From: Microbacterium trichothecenolyticum
GTDB taxonomy: Bacteria; Actinomycetota; Actinomycetes; Actinomycetales; Microbacteriaceae
Assembly: GCF_030818955.1 (NCBI RefSeq)
Contig: NZ_JAUTBF010000001.1
Coordinates: 1,674,001-1,738,000 of the forward strand
DNA length: 64,000 bases
Direction of reading: 5' to 3'
Numbering within the stretch: position 1 is the stretch's first letter; each line of letters starts with the position of its first letter. Positions 9,644 through 17,339 of this stretch are shown piece by piece. A program made the translations under genes and the position numbers. The notes below the pieces were generated by a model. That model did not search any database. It was not told where the DNA came from and worked only from the letters and a program-made list of their open reading frames with translations.

Positions 9644-10299
9644 TGTTCACCGGAATCGTCGAAGAGATCGGCGCCGTCACCGCGGTCGAGCCCTCGGGCG
9701 ACGGCGTGCGGCTCACGCTGCGCGCGCCACTGTCGGTGTCGGACGCCGGACACGGCGACTCGATCTCGGTCAGCGGTGTGTGCCTCACCGTCGTCGACCA
9801 GGGCGAGGACTGGTTCACCGCCGATGTGATGAAGCAGACCCTCGACATGTCGACGCTCGCCGACGTCGCGCCCGGCCGCCCCGTGAACCTCGAGCGCGCG
9901 ACGGCCGCGCACGGGCGCCTCGGCGGTCACATCGTCCAGGGCCACATCGACGGCACGGGCGTCGTGCGCGAGGTGCGGCCCGGTGCCCAGTGGAGCGTCG
10001 TGCGCATCGGCATCCCGAGCCACCTCGCCCCACTCGTCGTCGACAAGGGCTCGATCGCCATCGACGGTGTCTCGCTGACCGTCAGCGCGGTCAGCGAAGC
10101 CGCCGACCCCGAACCGTGGCTCGAGGTCTCGCTCATCCCCGAGACGCTCGAGGCCACCACGCTGGGCCGCGCCGAAGCCGGCACCCCCGTGAACCTCGAG
10201 ACCGACATCCTCGCGCGCCACGTGCAGCGCATGCTCGCCTTCCGCCCCGCAGACACCACCGCGGCATCGACCGCACCGACCGAGAGGGGCTCCGCATGA
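9643..10299 (+). CDS. ribE: Riboflavin synthase alpha chain
   Basis: A 218-residue lumazine-dismutating riboflavin synthase, the last step of the pathway. It starts MFTGIVEEIGAV, the invariant N-terminus of the family, and shows the two-barrel repeat: GDSISVSGVCLTVV with GGHIVQGHIDGTG in the first half and GSIAIDGVSLTVSAV in the second. The ATG overlaps the restored ribD stop (TGATG), and its own stop overlaps ribBA (ATGA), so translation is coupled along the operon. Confidence 0.95.
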   Translation: MFTGIVEEIGAVTAVEPSGDGVRLTLRAPLSVSDAGHGDSISVSGVCLTVVDQGEDWFTADVMKQTLDMSTLADVAPGRPVNLERATAAHGRLGGHIVQGHIDGTGVVREVRPGAQWSVVRIGIPSHLAPLVVDKGSIAIDGVSLTVSAVSEAADPEPWLEVSLIPETLEATTLGRAEAGTPVNLETDILARHVQRMLAFRPADTTAASTAPTERGSA

Positions 10300-11564
10300 G
10301 CCTGTCCCCCATCCCCGAGGCCCTGGAGGCCCTCCGCCAGGGCCGACCGATCCTGGTCGCCGACGACGAGAACCGCGAGAACGAGGGTGACGTCATCATC
10401 TCCGCGCAGCTCGCCACTCCCGAGTGGCTCGCGTGGACCGTCCGGTGGTCGAGCGGTTACGTCTGCGCCCCCATGCCGGCGGAGAGGGCCGATCGCCTCG
10501 ACCTGCCGCCCATGGTGGCCGTGAACGAAGACGCCCGCGGCACCGCCTACACCGTGAGCGTCGATGCGGCCTCGGGAGTGACCACGGGAATCAGCGCCTC
10601 CGACCGTGCCCGCACGCTGAACGTGCTGGCCGATCCGGAGTCGGTGCCCTCGAGCGTCATCCGCCCGGGCCACATCCTTCCGCTCCGCGCCGTCGACGGG
10701 GGCGTCCGCGAGCGGGCGGGGCACACCGAGGCCGCGGTCGATCTCATGCGGCTCGCGGGGCTGCAGCCGGTCGGCGCGATCGCCGAGGTCGTGGCCGAAG
10801 ACGGCAGCATGATGCGCCTGCCCGGGCTCTTCGAGCTGGGTGAGCGCGACGGCATCCCGGTGATCACCATCGAGCAACTCATCGCCTACCTCGACGAGAC
10901 CGACCCACTGCCCGCGGCAGCGCCCGCCCGTCGCCGCGTGAGCCTGCGTGCCGAGTCGAACGTGCCCACCTCGCACGGCACGTTCCGCTTCCTCGCCTAC
11001 AAGGACCGGGTGACCGGCACCGACCACCTCGCCGTCGTCTCGGGCGACCTGACCGAGAAGGCACCGCTGGTGCGTGTGCACTCCGAGTGCCTGACCGGCG
11101 AAGCTTTCGGATCGCTGAAGTGCGAGTGCGGCCCCCAGCTGGATGCCGCGCTCGACACGATCGATCAGGACGGCGGGATCGTCATCTACATGCGCGGGCA
11201 CGAGGGACGCGGTATCGGCCTCATCAACAAGCTGCGCGCGTACAGCCTGCAGGAGCGGGGTCTCGACACGGTCGACGCCAACCTCGCGCTGGGCCTTCCC
11301 GCCGACGCGCGCGACTACGCCGCCGCCGCCGGCATCCTGGCCGACCTGGGCGTCGAGCAGGTGCGCCTGCTGACGAACAACACCGACAAGGTCGCGCAGC
11401 TGCGCGGCTTCGGCCTCGACGTCGTCGAGCAGGTGCCCCTGCTCGTGGGCGTCGGCCCCAACAACCACCAATACCTCGAGACGAAGCGCGACCGCATGGG
11501 TCACGTCATCGCCGAGGACGACCTGCGCGATGCCCTCGCGCACCTGAAGGAAGAGAGCGTGTGA
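10296..11564 (+). CDS. ribBA: DHBP synthase / GTP cyclohydrolase II
   Basis: A 422-residue bifunctional enzyme supplying both riboflavin precursors. The N-terminal half (about 1-205) makes 3,4-dihydroxy-2-butanone 4-phosphate and has DDENRENEGDVI, TTGISASDRART and RAGHTEAAVDL. The C-terminal half (about 215-422) opens GTP; it carries VHSECLTGEAFGSLKCECG with the zinc cysteines, the catalytic MRGHEGRGIGL and LLTNNTDK. It overlaps ribE by ATGA and ribH by TGATG. Confidence 0.96.
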   Translation: MSLSPIPEALEALRQGRPILVADDENRENEGDVIISAQLATPEWLAWTVRWSSGYVCAPMPAERADRLDLPPMVAVNEDARGTAYTVSVDAASGVTTGISASDRARTLNVLADPESVPSSVIRPGHILPLRAVDGGVRERAGHTEAAVDLMRLAGLQPVGAIAEVVAEDGSMMRLPGLFELGERDGIPVITIEQLIAYLDETDPLPAAAPARRRVSLRAESNVPTSHGTFRFLAYKDRVTGTDHLAVVSGDLTEKAPLVRVHSECLTGEAFGSLKCECGPQLDAALDTIDQDGGIVIYMRGHEGRGIGLINKLRAYSLQERGLDTVDANLALGLPADARDYAAAAGILADLGVEQVRLLTNNTDKVAQLRGFGLDVVEQVPLLVGVGPNNHQYLETKRDRMGHVIAEDDLRDALAHLKEESV

Positions 11565-12037
11565 TGGCCGGCAGTGGAGCACCCGAAACCGGCGGCGTCG
11601 ACGCGTCGCACCTGAACGTCGTCGTCGTCGCCGGTACCTGGCACGACGTCATCACCGACGGACTGATCGCCGGGGCGAAGCGGATCCTGGATGCCACGGG
11701 CGCGAGCTATCGCGTCGTGCGGGTTCCGGGATCGTTCGAGCTCCCGGTCGCCGCCAAGGCCGCGTTCGAGGGCGGCGCGGATGCCGTGGTCGCCCTCGGC
11801 GTGATCATCCGCGGGGGCACGCCGCACTTCGAGTTCGTCTCGTCGGCGGCCACCGACGGCCTCACGCGAGTGGCGCTCGACGCCGGCAAGCCGGTCGGAT
11901 TCGGCGTGCTGACGCTGGACGACGAGCAACAGGGTCTCGACCGTGCCGGTCTCGAGGGGTCGAAGGAGGACAAGGGCGAGGAGGCGGCCGACGCGGCCAT
12001 CCGCACGGCGCTGGTGCTGCGGGAGCTGCGGGGCTGA
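11564..12037 (+). CDS. ribH: 6,7-dimethyl-8-ribityllumazine synthase
   Basis: A 157-residue lumazine synthase condensing the RibA/RibD and RibB products. Motifs: VVVAGTWHDVITDGLI, the substrate loop VRVPGSFELPVAAK, VVALGVIIRGGTPHFEFV and PVGFGVLTLDDEQQ. It is the last gene of the FMN-riboswitch operon. Start ATG overlaps the ribBA stop. Confidence 0.95.
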   Translation: MAGSGAPETGGVDASHLNVVVVAGTWHDVITDGLIAGAKRILDATGASYRVVRVPGSFELPVAAKAAFEGGADAVVALGVIIRGGTPHFEFVSSAATDGLTRVALDAGKPVGFGVLTLDDEQQGLDRAGLEGSKEDKGEEAADAAIRTALVLRELRG

Positions 12038-12086
12038 GACCGACCGGGTGAGGGGCGCCTTCCTGGCGGCCGGGGCACGGCATCCC

Positions 12087-12092
12087 TACCCT
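12087..12092 (+). promoter_or_regulatory. -10 element TACCCT, leaderless promoter
   Basis: TACCCT lies seven bases before the ATG of the small membrane protein gene. Confidence 0.42.
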
Positions 12093-12099
12093 GACGGGT

Positions 12100-12450
12100 A
12101 TGGAGATCCTGCGCCACGCCGTCGTCCTCGTCCACCTCGTCGGCTTCGCCGTGCTGTTCGGCGCGTGGGTCGTCGAGGCCGTCGGGCGTCGGCGCGTGAC
12201 GCCGTTGATGAACTACGCGCTGCTTCTCTCGCTCGTGTCGGGTCTTGCCCTGTCCGCCCCCTGGGGCCTCGACCACGACCCCAACTACGTCAAGATCGGC
12301 GTGAAGCTCGTGGTACTGGTCGTCATCGGCGCGCTGCTCGGCATCGGATCGGCCCGGCAGAAGCGCACCGGAACGCTGCCCGCGGGGATCTTCTGGCCCA
12401 TCGGTGTGCTGACCCTGCTGAACGCCGCGCTGGCGGTGCTCTGGCGCTGA
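12100..12450 (+). CDS. Small four-helix membrane protein
   Basis: A 116-residue hydrophobic protein with four likely membrane helices (about 5-27, 37-55, 66-86, 97-115) and short polar loops (VGRRRVTP, DHDPNYVK, RQKRTGT). I recognise no catalytic motif; such proteins are widespread in Microbacterium without assigned function. It lies 62 bases after ribH but has its own -10 element, so it may be separate from the rib operon. Confidence 0.75.
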   Translation: MEILRHAVVLVHLVGFAVLFGAWVVEAVGRRRVTPLMNYALLLSLVSGLALSAPWGLDHDPNYVKIGVKLVVLVVIGALLGIGSARQKRTGTLPAGIFWPIGVLTLLNAALAVLWR

Positions 12451-12630
12451 CCCCACCCACGCACGGCCGGTGCTCAGCAACCGCATAGACTGGAGGGTCT
12501 AACGCCCCCCACTCGGGGACGTTCCCGGTGCCCCCGCCGCGCGCCAGGTCACGCACACCCTCGCGACCGTTCCGCGCCACCGCTGCGCCCCACCACGGAC
12601 GCGAACGATCGACCTTTCCGTCAGGCTGTC

Positions 12631-14079
12631 ATGACCACCTCTTCCCCCTCCACTCGTTCCGCCGCCCCAGCGAACCCGCGCTCGCGCGTGATCACCGCGA
12701 GCCTGATCGGTACGACGATCGAGTTCTACGACTTCTACGCGTACGCCACCGCCGCGGTTCTCGTCTTCCCGATCCTCTTCTTCCCCACCGGCAACGAGAC
12801 CACCTCGCTCCTGCTGTCGTTCAGCGTCTTCGGCGCCGCCATGGTCGCGCGCCCCCTCGGGGCGATCGTGTTCGGCCACTTCGGCGACCGGTTCGGCCGC
12901 AAGGCCACGCTCGTGGCATCCCTGCTCACGATGGGTGTCGCGACCTTCCTCATCGGCTGCCTGCCGACGTTCAACGAGATCGGCGTCTGGGCGGCGGTCC
13001 TGCTGTTGATCATGCGCCTCGCGCAGGGCTTCGCGCTCGGCGGCGAGTGGTCGGGTGCCGCGCTCGTCGCGACCGAGAACGCCCCGAAGGGAAAGCGCGC
13101 CTGGTACGGCACCTTCCCGCAGCTGGGTGCGCCGATCGGCTTCATCATCGCCAACGGTGTCTTCCTCTTCATCAACTTCGCGCTGCCGCACCCCGACGGC
13201 ACCGCGCAGCGGTCGGCGGAGTTCCTCTCGTGGGGCTGGCGTGTGCCGTTCCTGTTCTCGGCCGTCATGGTCATCGTCGGCCTGTGGGTGCGTCTGAAGC
13301 TCGTCGAGAGCGAGTCGTTCGCGAAGGCCGAGAAGGTCGGCGCGATCAGGAAGTTCCCGCTGGGCGAGGCGATCCGCCGCAACGGGAAGCAGCTCATCCT
13401 CGGCACGTTCATCATGCTGGCGACATACGTGCTCTTCTACCTGATGACGAGCTTCACCCTCTCGTACGGCACCAAGCCGACCGCGGAGGTCGCGGCCGCC
13501 GCGGCCGAGAAGGCCGGCACCCCGTTCGACCCCGCCGCCTACGTGCCCGGCCTCGGCTACGGCTACACCGACTTCGTCATCATGCAGATCATCGGCGTGG
13601 TGTTCTTCGGCGTCTTCACGCTGCTCTCGGGCCCCATCGCGGACCGCATCGGGCGCAAGCGCCTGCTGATCGGTGTCACCGCGGCGATCATCGTGTTCGG
13701 CCTGACGTTCTCGTTCTTCCTCATGCCGCACACCGACCCCGGCCTCACGCGCGTGCTCGTGCAGTCGTTCCTCATCATCGGTTTCCTGCTGATGGGAACC
13801 ACCTTCGGCCCGATGGGCGCCGTGCTGCCCGAACTCTTCCCCACGAACGTGCGCTACACCGGATCGGCGATCTCATACAACGTGTCGTCGATCCTCGGCG
13901 CCGCCCTCGCCCCCATCGTCGCGGTGGGGCTCTGGGCCGTCGGTGGCGGTAACCCGTGGCTCGTCGGCGTGTACCTGTCGGCGATGGGCGTGCTGACCCT
14001 CATCGCGGTCGTGCTCTCGCCCGAGACCAAAGACGTCGACTACGACGACAACCTGGCCGCCGGAGCGATCGCGCCGTAA
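12631..14079 (+). CDS. MFS transporter, MHS (metabolite:H+ symporter) family
   Basis: A 482-residue major facilitator with 12 predicted membrane helices. The MHS signatures are visible: TIEFYDFYAYATAA in helix 1, GHFGDRFGRKATL after helix 2, RLAQGFALGGEWSGAALVATENAPKGKRAWYG in helix 4-5, and SGPIADRIGRKR in the central loop. Family members import proline/betaine, shikimate, alpha-ketoglutarate or dicarboxylates; the substrate cannot be read from sequence. The 180 bases upstream hold no gene. A strong hairpin terminates it. Confidence 0.9.
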   Translation: MTTSSPSTRSAAPANPRSRVITASLIGTTIEFYDFYAYATAAVLVFPILFFPTGNETTSLLLSFSVFGAAMVARPLGAIVFGHFGDRFGRKATLVASLLTMGVATFLIGCLPTFNEIGVWAAVLLLIMRLAQGFALGGEWSGAALVATENAPKGKRAWYGTFPQLGAPIGFIIANGVFLFINFALPHPDGTAQRSAEFLSWGWRVPFLFSAVMVIVGLWVRLKLVESESFAKAEKVGAIRKFPLGEAIRRNGKQLILGTFIMLATYVLFYLMTSFTLSYGTKPTAEVAAAAAEKAGTPFDPAAYVPGLGYGYTDFVIMQIIGVVFFGVFTLLSGPIADRIGRKRLLIGVTAAIIVFGLTFSFFLMPHTDPGLTRVLVQSFLIIGFLLMGTTFGPMGAVLPELFPTNVRYTGSAISYNVSSILGAALAPIVAVGLWAVGGGNPWLVGVYLSAMGVLTLIAVVLSPETKDVDYDDNLAAGAIAP

Positions 14080-14097
14080 CGCGGTTTCGCGCAACAT

Positions 14098-14137
14098 CGG
14101 ATGCCACGGGGCCTGGGCCTCGTGGCATCCGTCGTTT
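14098..14137 (+). terminator. Rho-independent-like terminator
   Basis: CGGATGCCACG at 14098-14108 pairs with CGTGGCATCCG at 14121-14131, followed by TCGTTTCG. It sits 19 bases after the transporter stop. Confidence 0.8.
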
Positions 14138-14217
14138 CGCTTACGGGCGGGGGCGGGCGCGGCGTGCGGGGGGGGGCGGCGCGGGTGGGTGGGTGGGAGC
14201 GGGGAAGGGCCGGGTGG

Positions 14218-14308
14218 GGCGTGCCGGCCTCCGGAGCCTCGGCCGGCGCGGCAGTGTTACAGCCTCCCAGGCGCCGAAACGGCCGGTTGTTCCGGAGCCC
14301 GGCACGCC
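14218..14308. repeat. Palindromic repeat family C, copy 1
   Basis: GGCGTGCCGGCCTCCGGA and its inverse TCCGGAGCCCGGCACGCC, outer length 91 nt. Between 14138 and 14474 only two such copies and G-rich sequence are seen. Confidence 0.75.
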
Positions 14309-14366
14309 CGCGGAGCGAGCACGGGCGGCGGGGCCGCGGGCGGCGGGGCAGTGCCAGGCGATGCGA

Positions 14367-14458
14367 GGCGTGCCGGACTCCGGAAATTTCGGCCGCGCTG
14401 CGGCCCCGCGGCCCCGACAGACACCAGAACGGCCGATCCTTCCGGAGTCCGGCACGCC
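14367..14458. repeat. Palindromic repeat family C, copy 2 (best conserved)
   Basis: GGCGTGCCGGACTCCGGAA on the left and TCCGGAGTCCGGCACGCC on the right, outer length 92 nt. It ends 17 bases before the stop of the permease gene on the other strand, so it may also serve as a bidirectional terminator. Confidence 0.8.
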
Positions 14459-14474
14459 CCGTCCGGCGGTGCCG

Positions 14475-15290
14475 TCAGTCGAGGAACAGCGCGCGCAGGC
14501 GCTTCGTGGTGAAGATGAGGCCGACGGCGATCATGACGACGTAGTACAGGACGTGCCAGAGCAGCACGGGCGAAACCGCCCCCGTCGTGAGCCCGCGGAT
14601 CAGCTCGACCCCGTGCCAGAGCGGGAACGCCTGCACGAGGAACTGGATCGGCGCGGGGTACTGCGTGATCGGGAAGAAGGTCGCCGAGAACAGGAACATC
14701 GGCAGCATCAGCAGCGTGATCCAGTCCATGTGCTGGAACGTCCTCATGTAGCTCGTGATCGCCATACCGAGGCTGGCGAAACCGAACGCGATGAGGACCA
14801 CCGCGGGAAGGGCGAGGATCGCGGTCGGCGCGAGGTTCAACCCGAACAGCTGCATGATGACCATGAATCCGCACGCGTAGACCAGCCCGCGTATCAGCGC
14901 GTACAGGATCTCGCCGAGGGCGACATCGAGCGGGCCGAGCGAGGTCGACAGCATGCCCTCGTAGAGCTTGCCGTAGTTGAGCTTGAAGAAGACGTTCCAG
15001 GTCGAGTCGTACACGGCGCCGTTCATCGCCGAGACAGCCAGCAGTGCGGGGGCGATGTAAGCGGCATAGGGAACGACCATGCCGGTCGAAGTCGTGACCT
15101 CACCGACGAGCGCGCCGAGGCCGATCCCCATCGACGCCAGGTATAGCACCGGCTCGAAGAACCCCGACACCACCACGACCCAGTTCGACGAGCGGGCCGC
15201 GAGGAAGCTGCGCTGGAGGACCGCCTGCGGGTTGCCCGCCCACAGTGCGCCCACGCCGCCACGGCGCCGCGCGGTCGTGACGGCGCTCAT
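14475..15290 (-). CDS. ABC-2 type transporter permease (second)
   Basis: A 271-residue permease of the ABC-2 exporter superfamily, NodJ/DrrB-like, with six membrane helices. Typical features: N-terminal cytoplasmic stretch ending RSSNWVVVVSGFFEPVLYLASMG, central VYDSTWNVFFKLNYGKLYEGMLSTSLGPLDVALGE (conserved cytoplasmic coupling region), and SATFFPITQYPAPIQFLVQAFPLWHGVELIRGL near the end. ATG at 15290 overlaps the stop of the preceding permease by ATGA. With it and the ATPase it forms one exporter. Confidence 0.88.
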   Translation of the reverse strand: MSAVTTARRRGGVGALWAGNPQAVLQRSFLAARSSNWVVVVSGFFEPVLYLASMGIGLGALVGEVTTSTGMVVPYAAYIAPALLAVSAMNGAVYDSTWNVFFKLNYGKLYEGMLSTSLGPLDVALGEILYALIRGLVYACGFMVIMQLFGLNLAPTAILALPAVVLIAFGFASLGMAITSYMRTFQHMDWITLLMLPMFLFSATFFPITQYPAPIQFLVQAFPLWHGVELIRGLTTGAVSPVLLWHVLYYVVMIAVGLIFTTKRLRALFLD

Positions 15291-16153
15291 GCCGCGAGCC
15301 TCCGTTCGAAGATGCGTCGCGCCGCGAGGTAGCCTCCGGCGGCGAGCACGAGCAGGTACGCGAGGTGTCCGAGCGCCGCAAGCGGATCGAACGGACCGTA
15401 GGTGAGCATGCGGCCGACCTCGGTGGCATGCCACAGCGGCGAGACCCACCCGATCGGCTGCAAGAACCACGGCAGCGTCGACAGCGGATAGAACGTGCCC
15501 GAGAAGAGGAACATCGGCACGAACACGAACCGCTGCACGAGCGCGAACTGTCCCTTGTCTTCCTCGAGCGATGCCGCGAAGGCCATGAGCGGCGCGCCGA
15601 AGCTCACACCGGCGATCAGCCCCACGAGCACCGACAACCAGCCGGTGGCGGGCTCGGGGACTGCACCGAAGAGCCAGATGAAGAGGTAGTACGCCGCGAC
15701 GCCCACGAACATGCGGGCCGAGGCCCCCAACACGACACCATCGACGATCTGGGCCGAAGACAGGGGTGAGGCGTTGAAGCCGTAGAAGTAGCGCCGCCAT
15801 TTGAAGCCCGACATCACCGGGTACGTGAACTCCTCGGATGCCACTCCCACCGCCGCCGTGGCCAGCAACGCGGGCGCGACGAAGACGAGGTAGGGCACAG
15901 TCTGGCCGCCGACGTCGATCTGGCCCTGGATGAGGGCGGCGAGGCCCAGGCCCAGACCGAGCAGGTAAAGGATCGGCTGGCCGAGGGCACCCACGACGAT
16001 CGTCCACCCGTAGGCGCGCATCGTGCGGACCATGTGCTCCGTGACGTACCAGGAGCCGTACCGACGCGGCTTGCGCGCCCACGCGAGGGCTTCGGCGCGC
16101 AGCTCGTCGGCGGTGGGGTGGCGCACGGCATCCGGGGGCTGGGGAGTGCTCAT
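15287..16153 (-). CDS. ABC-2 type transporter permease (first)
   Basis: A 288-residue six-helix permease homologous to its downstream neighbour: YGWTIVVGALGQPILYLLGLGLGLAAL, the coupling segment EEFTYPVMSGFKWRRYFYGFNASPLSSAQIVDG, and FSGTFYPLSTLPWFLQPIGWVSPLWHATE. A paired set of distinct permeases plus one ATPase is the NodIJ/DrrAB layout. It overlaps the ATPase gene (ATGA at 16150-16153). Confidence 0.88.
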   Translation of the reverse strand: MSTPQPPDAVRHPTADELRAEALAWARKPRRYGSWYVTEHMVRTMRAYGWTIVVGALGQPILYLLGLGLGLAALIQGQIDVGGQTVPYLVFVAPALLATAAVGVASEEFTYPVMSGFKWRRYFYGFNASPLSSAQIVDGVVLGASARMFVGVAAYYLFIWLFGAVPEPATGWLSVLVGLIAGVSFGAPLMAFAASLEEDKGQFALVQRFVFVPMFLFSGTFYPLSTLPWFLQPIGWVSPLWHATEVGRMLTYGPFDPLAALGHLAYLLVLAAGGYLAARRIFERRLAA

Positions 16154-17091
16154 TCGATCAGCGACCGTCCGGTGAGGCGCAGGAAGACGTCTTCGAGGCT
16201 CGACCGCCGTACGAGCGACGTCAGCGGCGTGTGCCCCGCCGCGACGACGCGTTCGAGGGCGGCCTCGCCGTCGTGGGCATACACGAGGACCCGGTCGGGA
16301 AGCACCTCGACGCGGTCACCGACGCCCTCGAGCGAGCGGGCGGCCTCTTCGTTGCGGTCGGAACCGAACCGCACCTCGAGCACCTCGCGGCTCGAGTGCG
16401 CGCGGATGAGGGCAGCGGGCGACCCTTCGGCCATGATGCGGCCCTTGTCGACGACGATGAGGCGGTCGCACAGCTGCTCGGCCTCGTCCATGTAATGCGT
16501 CGTCAGCACGAGCGTCGTGCCGCGCTCCTTGAGACGGAAGAGGCGGTCCCACAGCACGTGCCGCGCCTGCGGGTCGAGGCCCGTGGTCGGCTCGTCGAGC
16601 AGCAGGATGCGTGGATCGTTGATGAGCCCCCGGGCGATCGTCAGGCGGCGTTTCATGCCACCGGAGAGCTGTTCGACCTTGCTCGTCGCCTTGTCTTCGA
16701 GCTGCGCGAACGCGAGCAACTCGTCGGCCTTCTGCGCGCAGACCTTGCCGGGAAGGCCGAAGTAGCGGCCATAGACGTAGAGGTTCTCACGCGCGTTCAG
16801 CTCGGCGTCGAGGTTGTCCTGCTGCGGAATCACGCCCAAGCGCGAACGGATCTCGGGACCGTAATGGTCGGGATCGAGACCGAGGATGCGGAGCTCGCCC
16901 GCGCTTCGCGTCGACACGGCGCCGATCATCTTCATCGTCGTCGATTTGCCCGCGCCGTTGGGCCCGAGAAGGCCGAAGGACTCCCCCGGAGCCACCTCGA
17001 AGGACAGCCCGTCGACCGCGACGAAGTCGGGCTTCCCCTTCGCGCGATAGCGCTTGACGAGGTCTCGGGCGGCGATCACGGGCTCGGGCAC
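16150..17091 (-). CDS. ABC transporter ATPase, NodI/DrrA-like
   Basis: A 313-residue ATP-binding subunit powering the two ABC-2 permeases. Walker A GLLGPNGAGKSTT, Q-loop VIPQQDNLD, signature LSGGMKRRL, Walker B ILLLDEPTTGLD and H-loop LTTHYMDEAEQ are all intact. The C-terminal extension (from about residue 225) with VEVLPDRVLVYAHDGEAAL and SLEDVFLRLTGRSL is typical of the DrrA branch, which exports antibiotics or lipids. GTG at 17091 is chosen because a damage-type promoter ends six bases before it; the frame upstream is repeat-derived. Confidence 0.9.
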   Translation of the reverse strand: MPEPVIAARDLVKRYRAKGKPDFVAVDGLSFEVAPGESFGLLGPNGAGKSTTMKMIGAVSTRSAGELRILGLDPDHYGPEIRSRLGVIPQQDNLDAELNARENLYVYGRYFGLPGKVCAQKADELLAFAQLEDKATSKVEQLSGGMKRRLTIARGLINDPRILLLDEPTTGLDPQARHVLWDRLFRLKERGTTLVLTTHYMDEAEQLCDRLIVVDKGRIMAEGSPAALIRAHSSREVLEVRFGSDRNEEAARSLEGVGDRVEVLPDRVLVYAHDGEAALERVVAAGHTPLTSLVRRSSLEDVFLRLTGRSLIE

Positions 17092-17097
17092 CGCTCC

Positions 17098-17119
17098 ACC
17101 ATATCCAGCGGCTCCGACA
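17098..17119 (-). promoter_or_regulatory. RecA-independent (PafBC-type) damage promoter
   Basis: On the minus strand: TGTCGGAG (17119-17112), eight bases, TATGGT (17103-17098), then six bases to the GTG of the exporter ATPase gene. The match is as good as that in front of the repair genes. Confidence 0.65.
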
Positions 17120-17172
17120 TCGCCCGGCGGTCCCGGGAGACGGGGGCGGGCTCGGGCCGCCCGCGGGACGCT

Positions 17173-17264
17173 GCGTGCCGGGCTCCGGAAATTCCGGTCA
17201 CCGGTGGCCCGACGCCCCCGCGGGGCCTTGAGGGATATGCGGTGCATCCGGAGTTCGCTCCACC
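17173..17264. repeat. Palindromic repeat family C, copy 3 (right arm decayed)
   Basis: Left arm GCGTGCCGGGCTCCGGAAA is clear; the right arm is reduced to CCGGAGTTCG, but its position again gives 92 nt. It lies between two divergent exporter genes. Confidence 0.55.
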
Positions 17265-17339
17265 GACGAAGCAGCGGAGCCGGCCGCACGGCTGCGGGAG
17301 GTACGGTCGAAGCACCCCATCTCCTTCCCCGAGGTCCGC

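Noticed and set aside
8611..10299. A genuine RibD-RibE fusion protein
   Set aside because: The frame joins them only because of a one-base shift. The conserved RibD C-terminus is intact in the neighbouring frame, and about 55 residues between the domains are nonsense.
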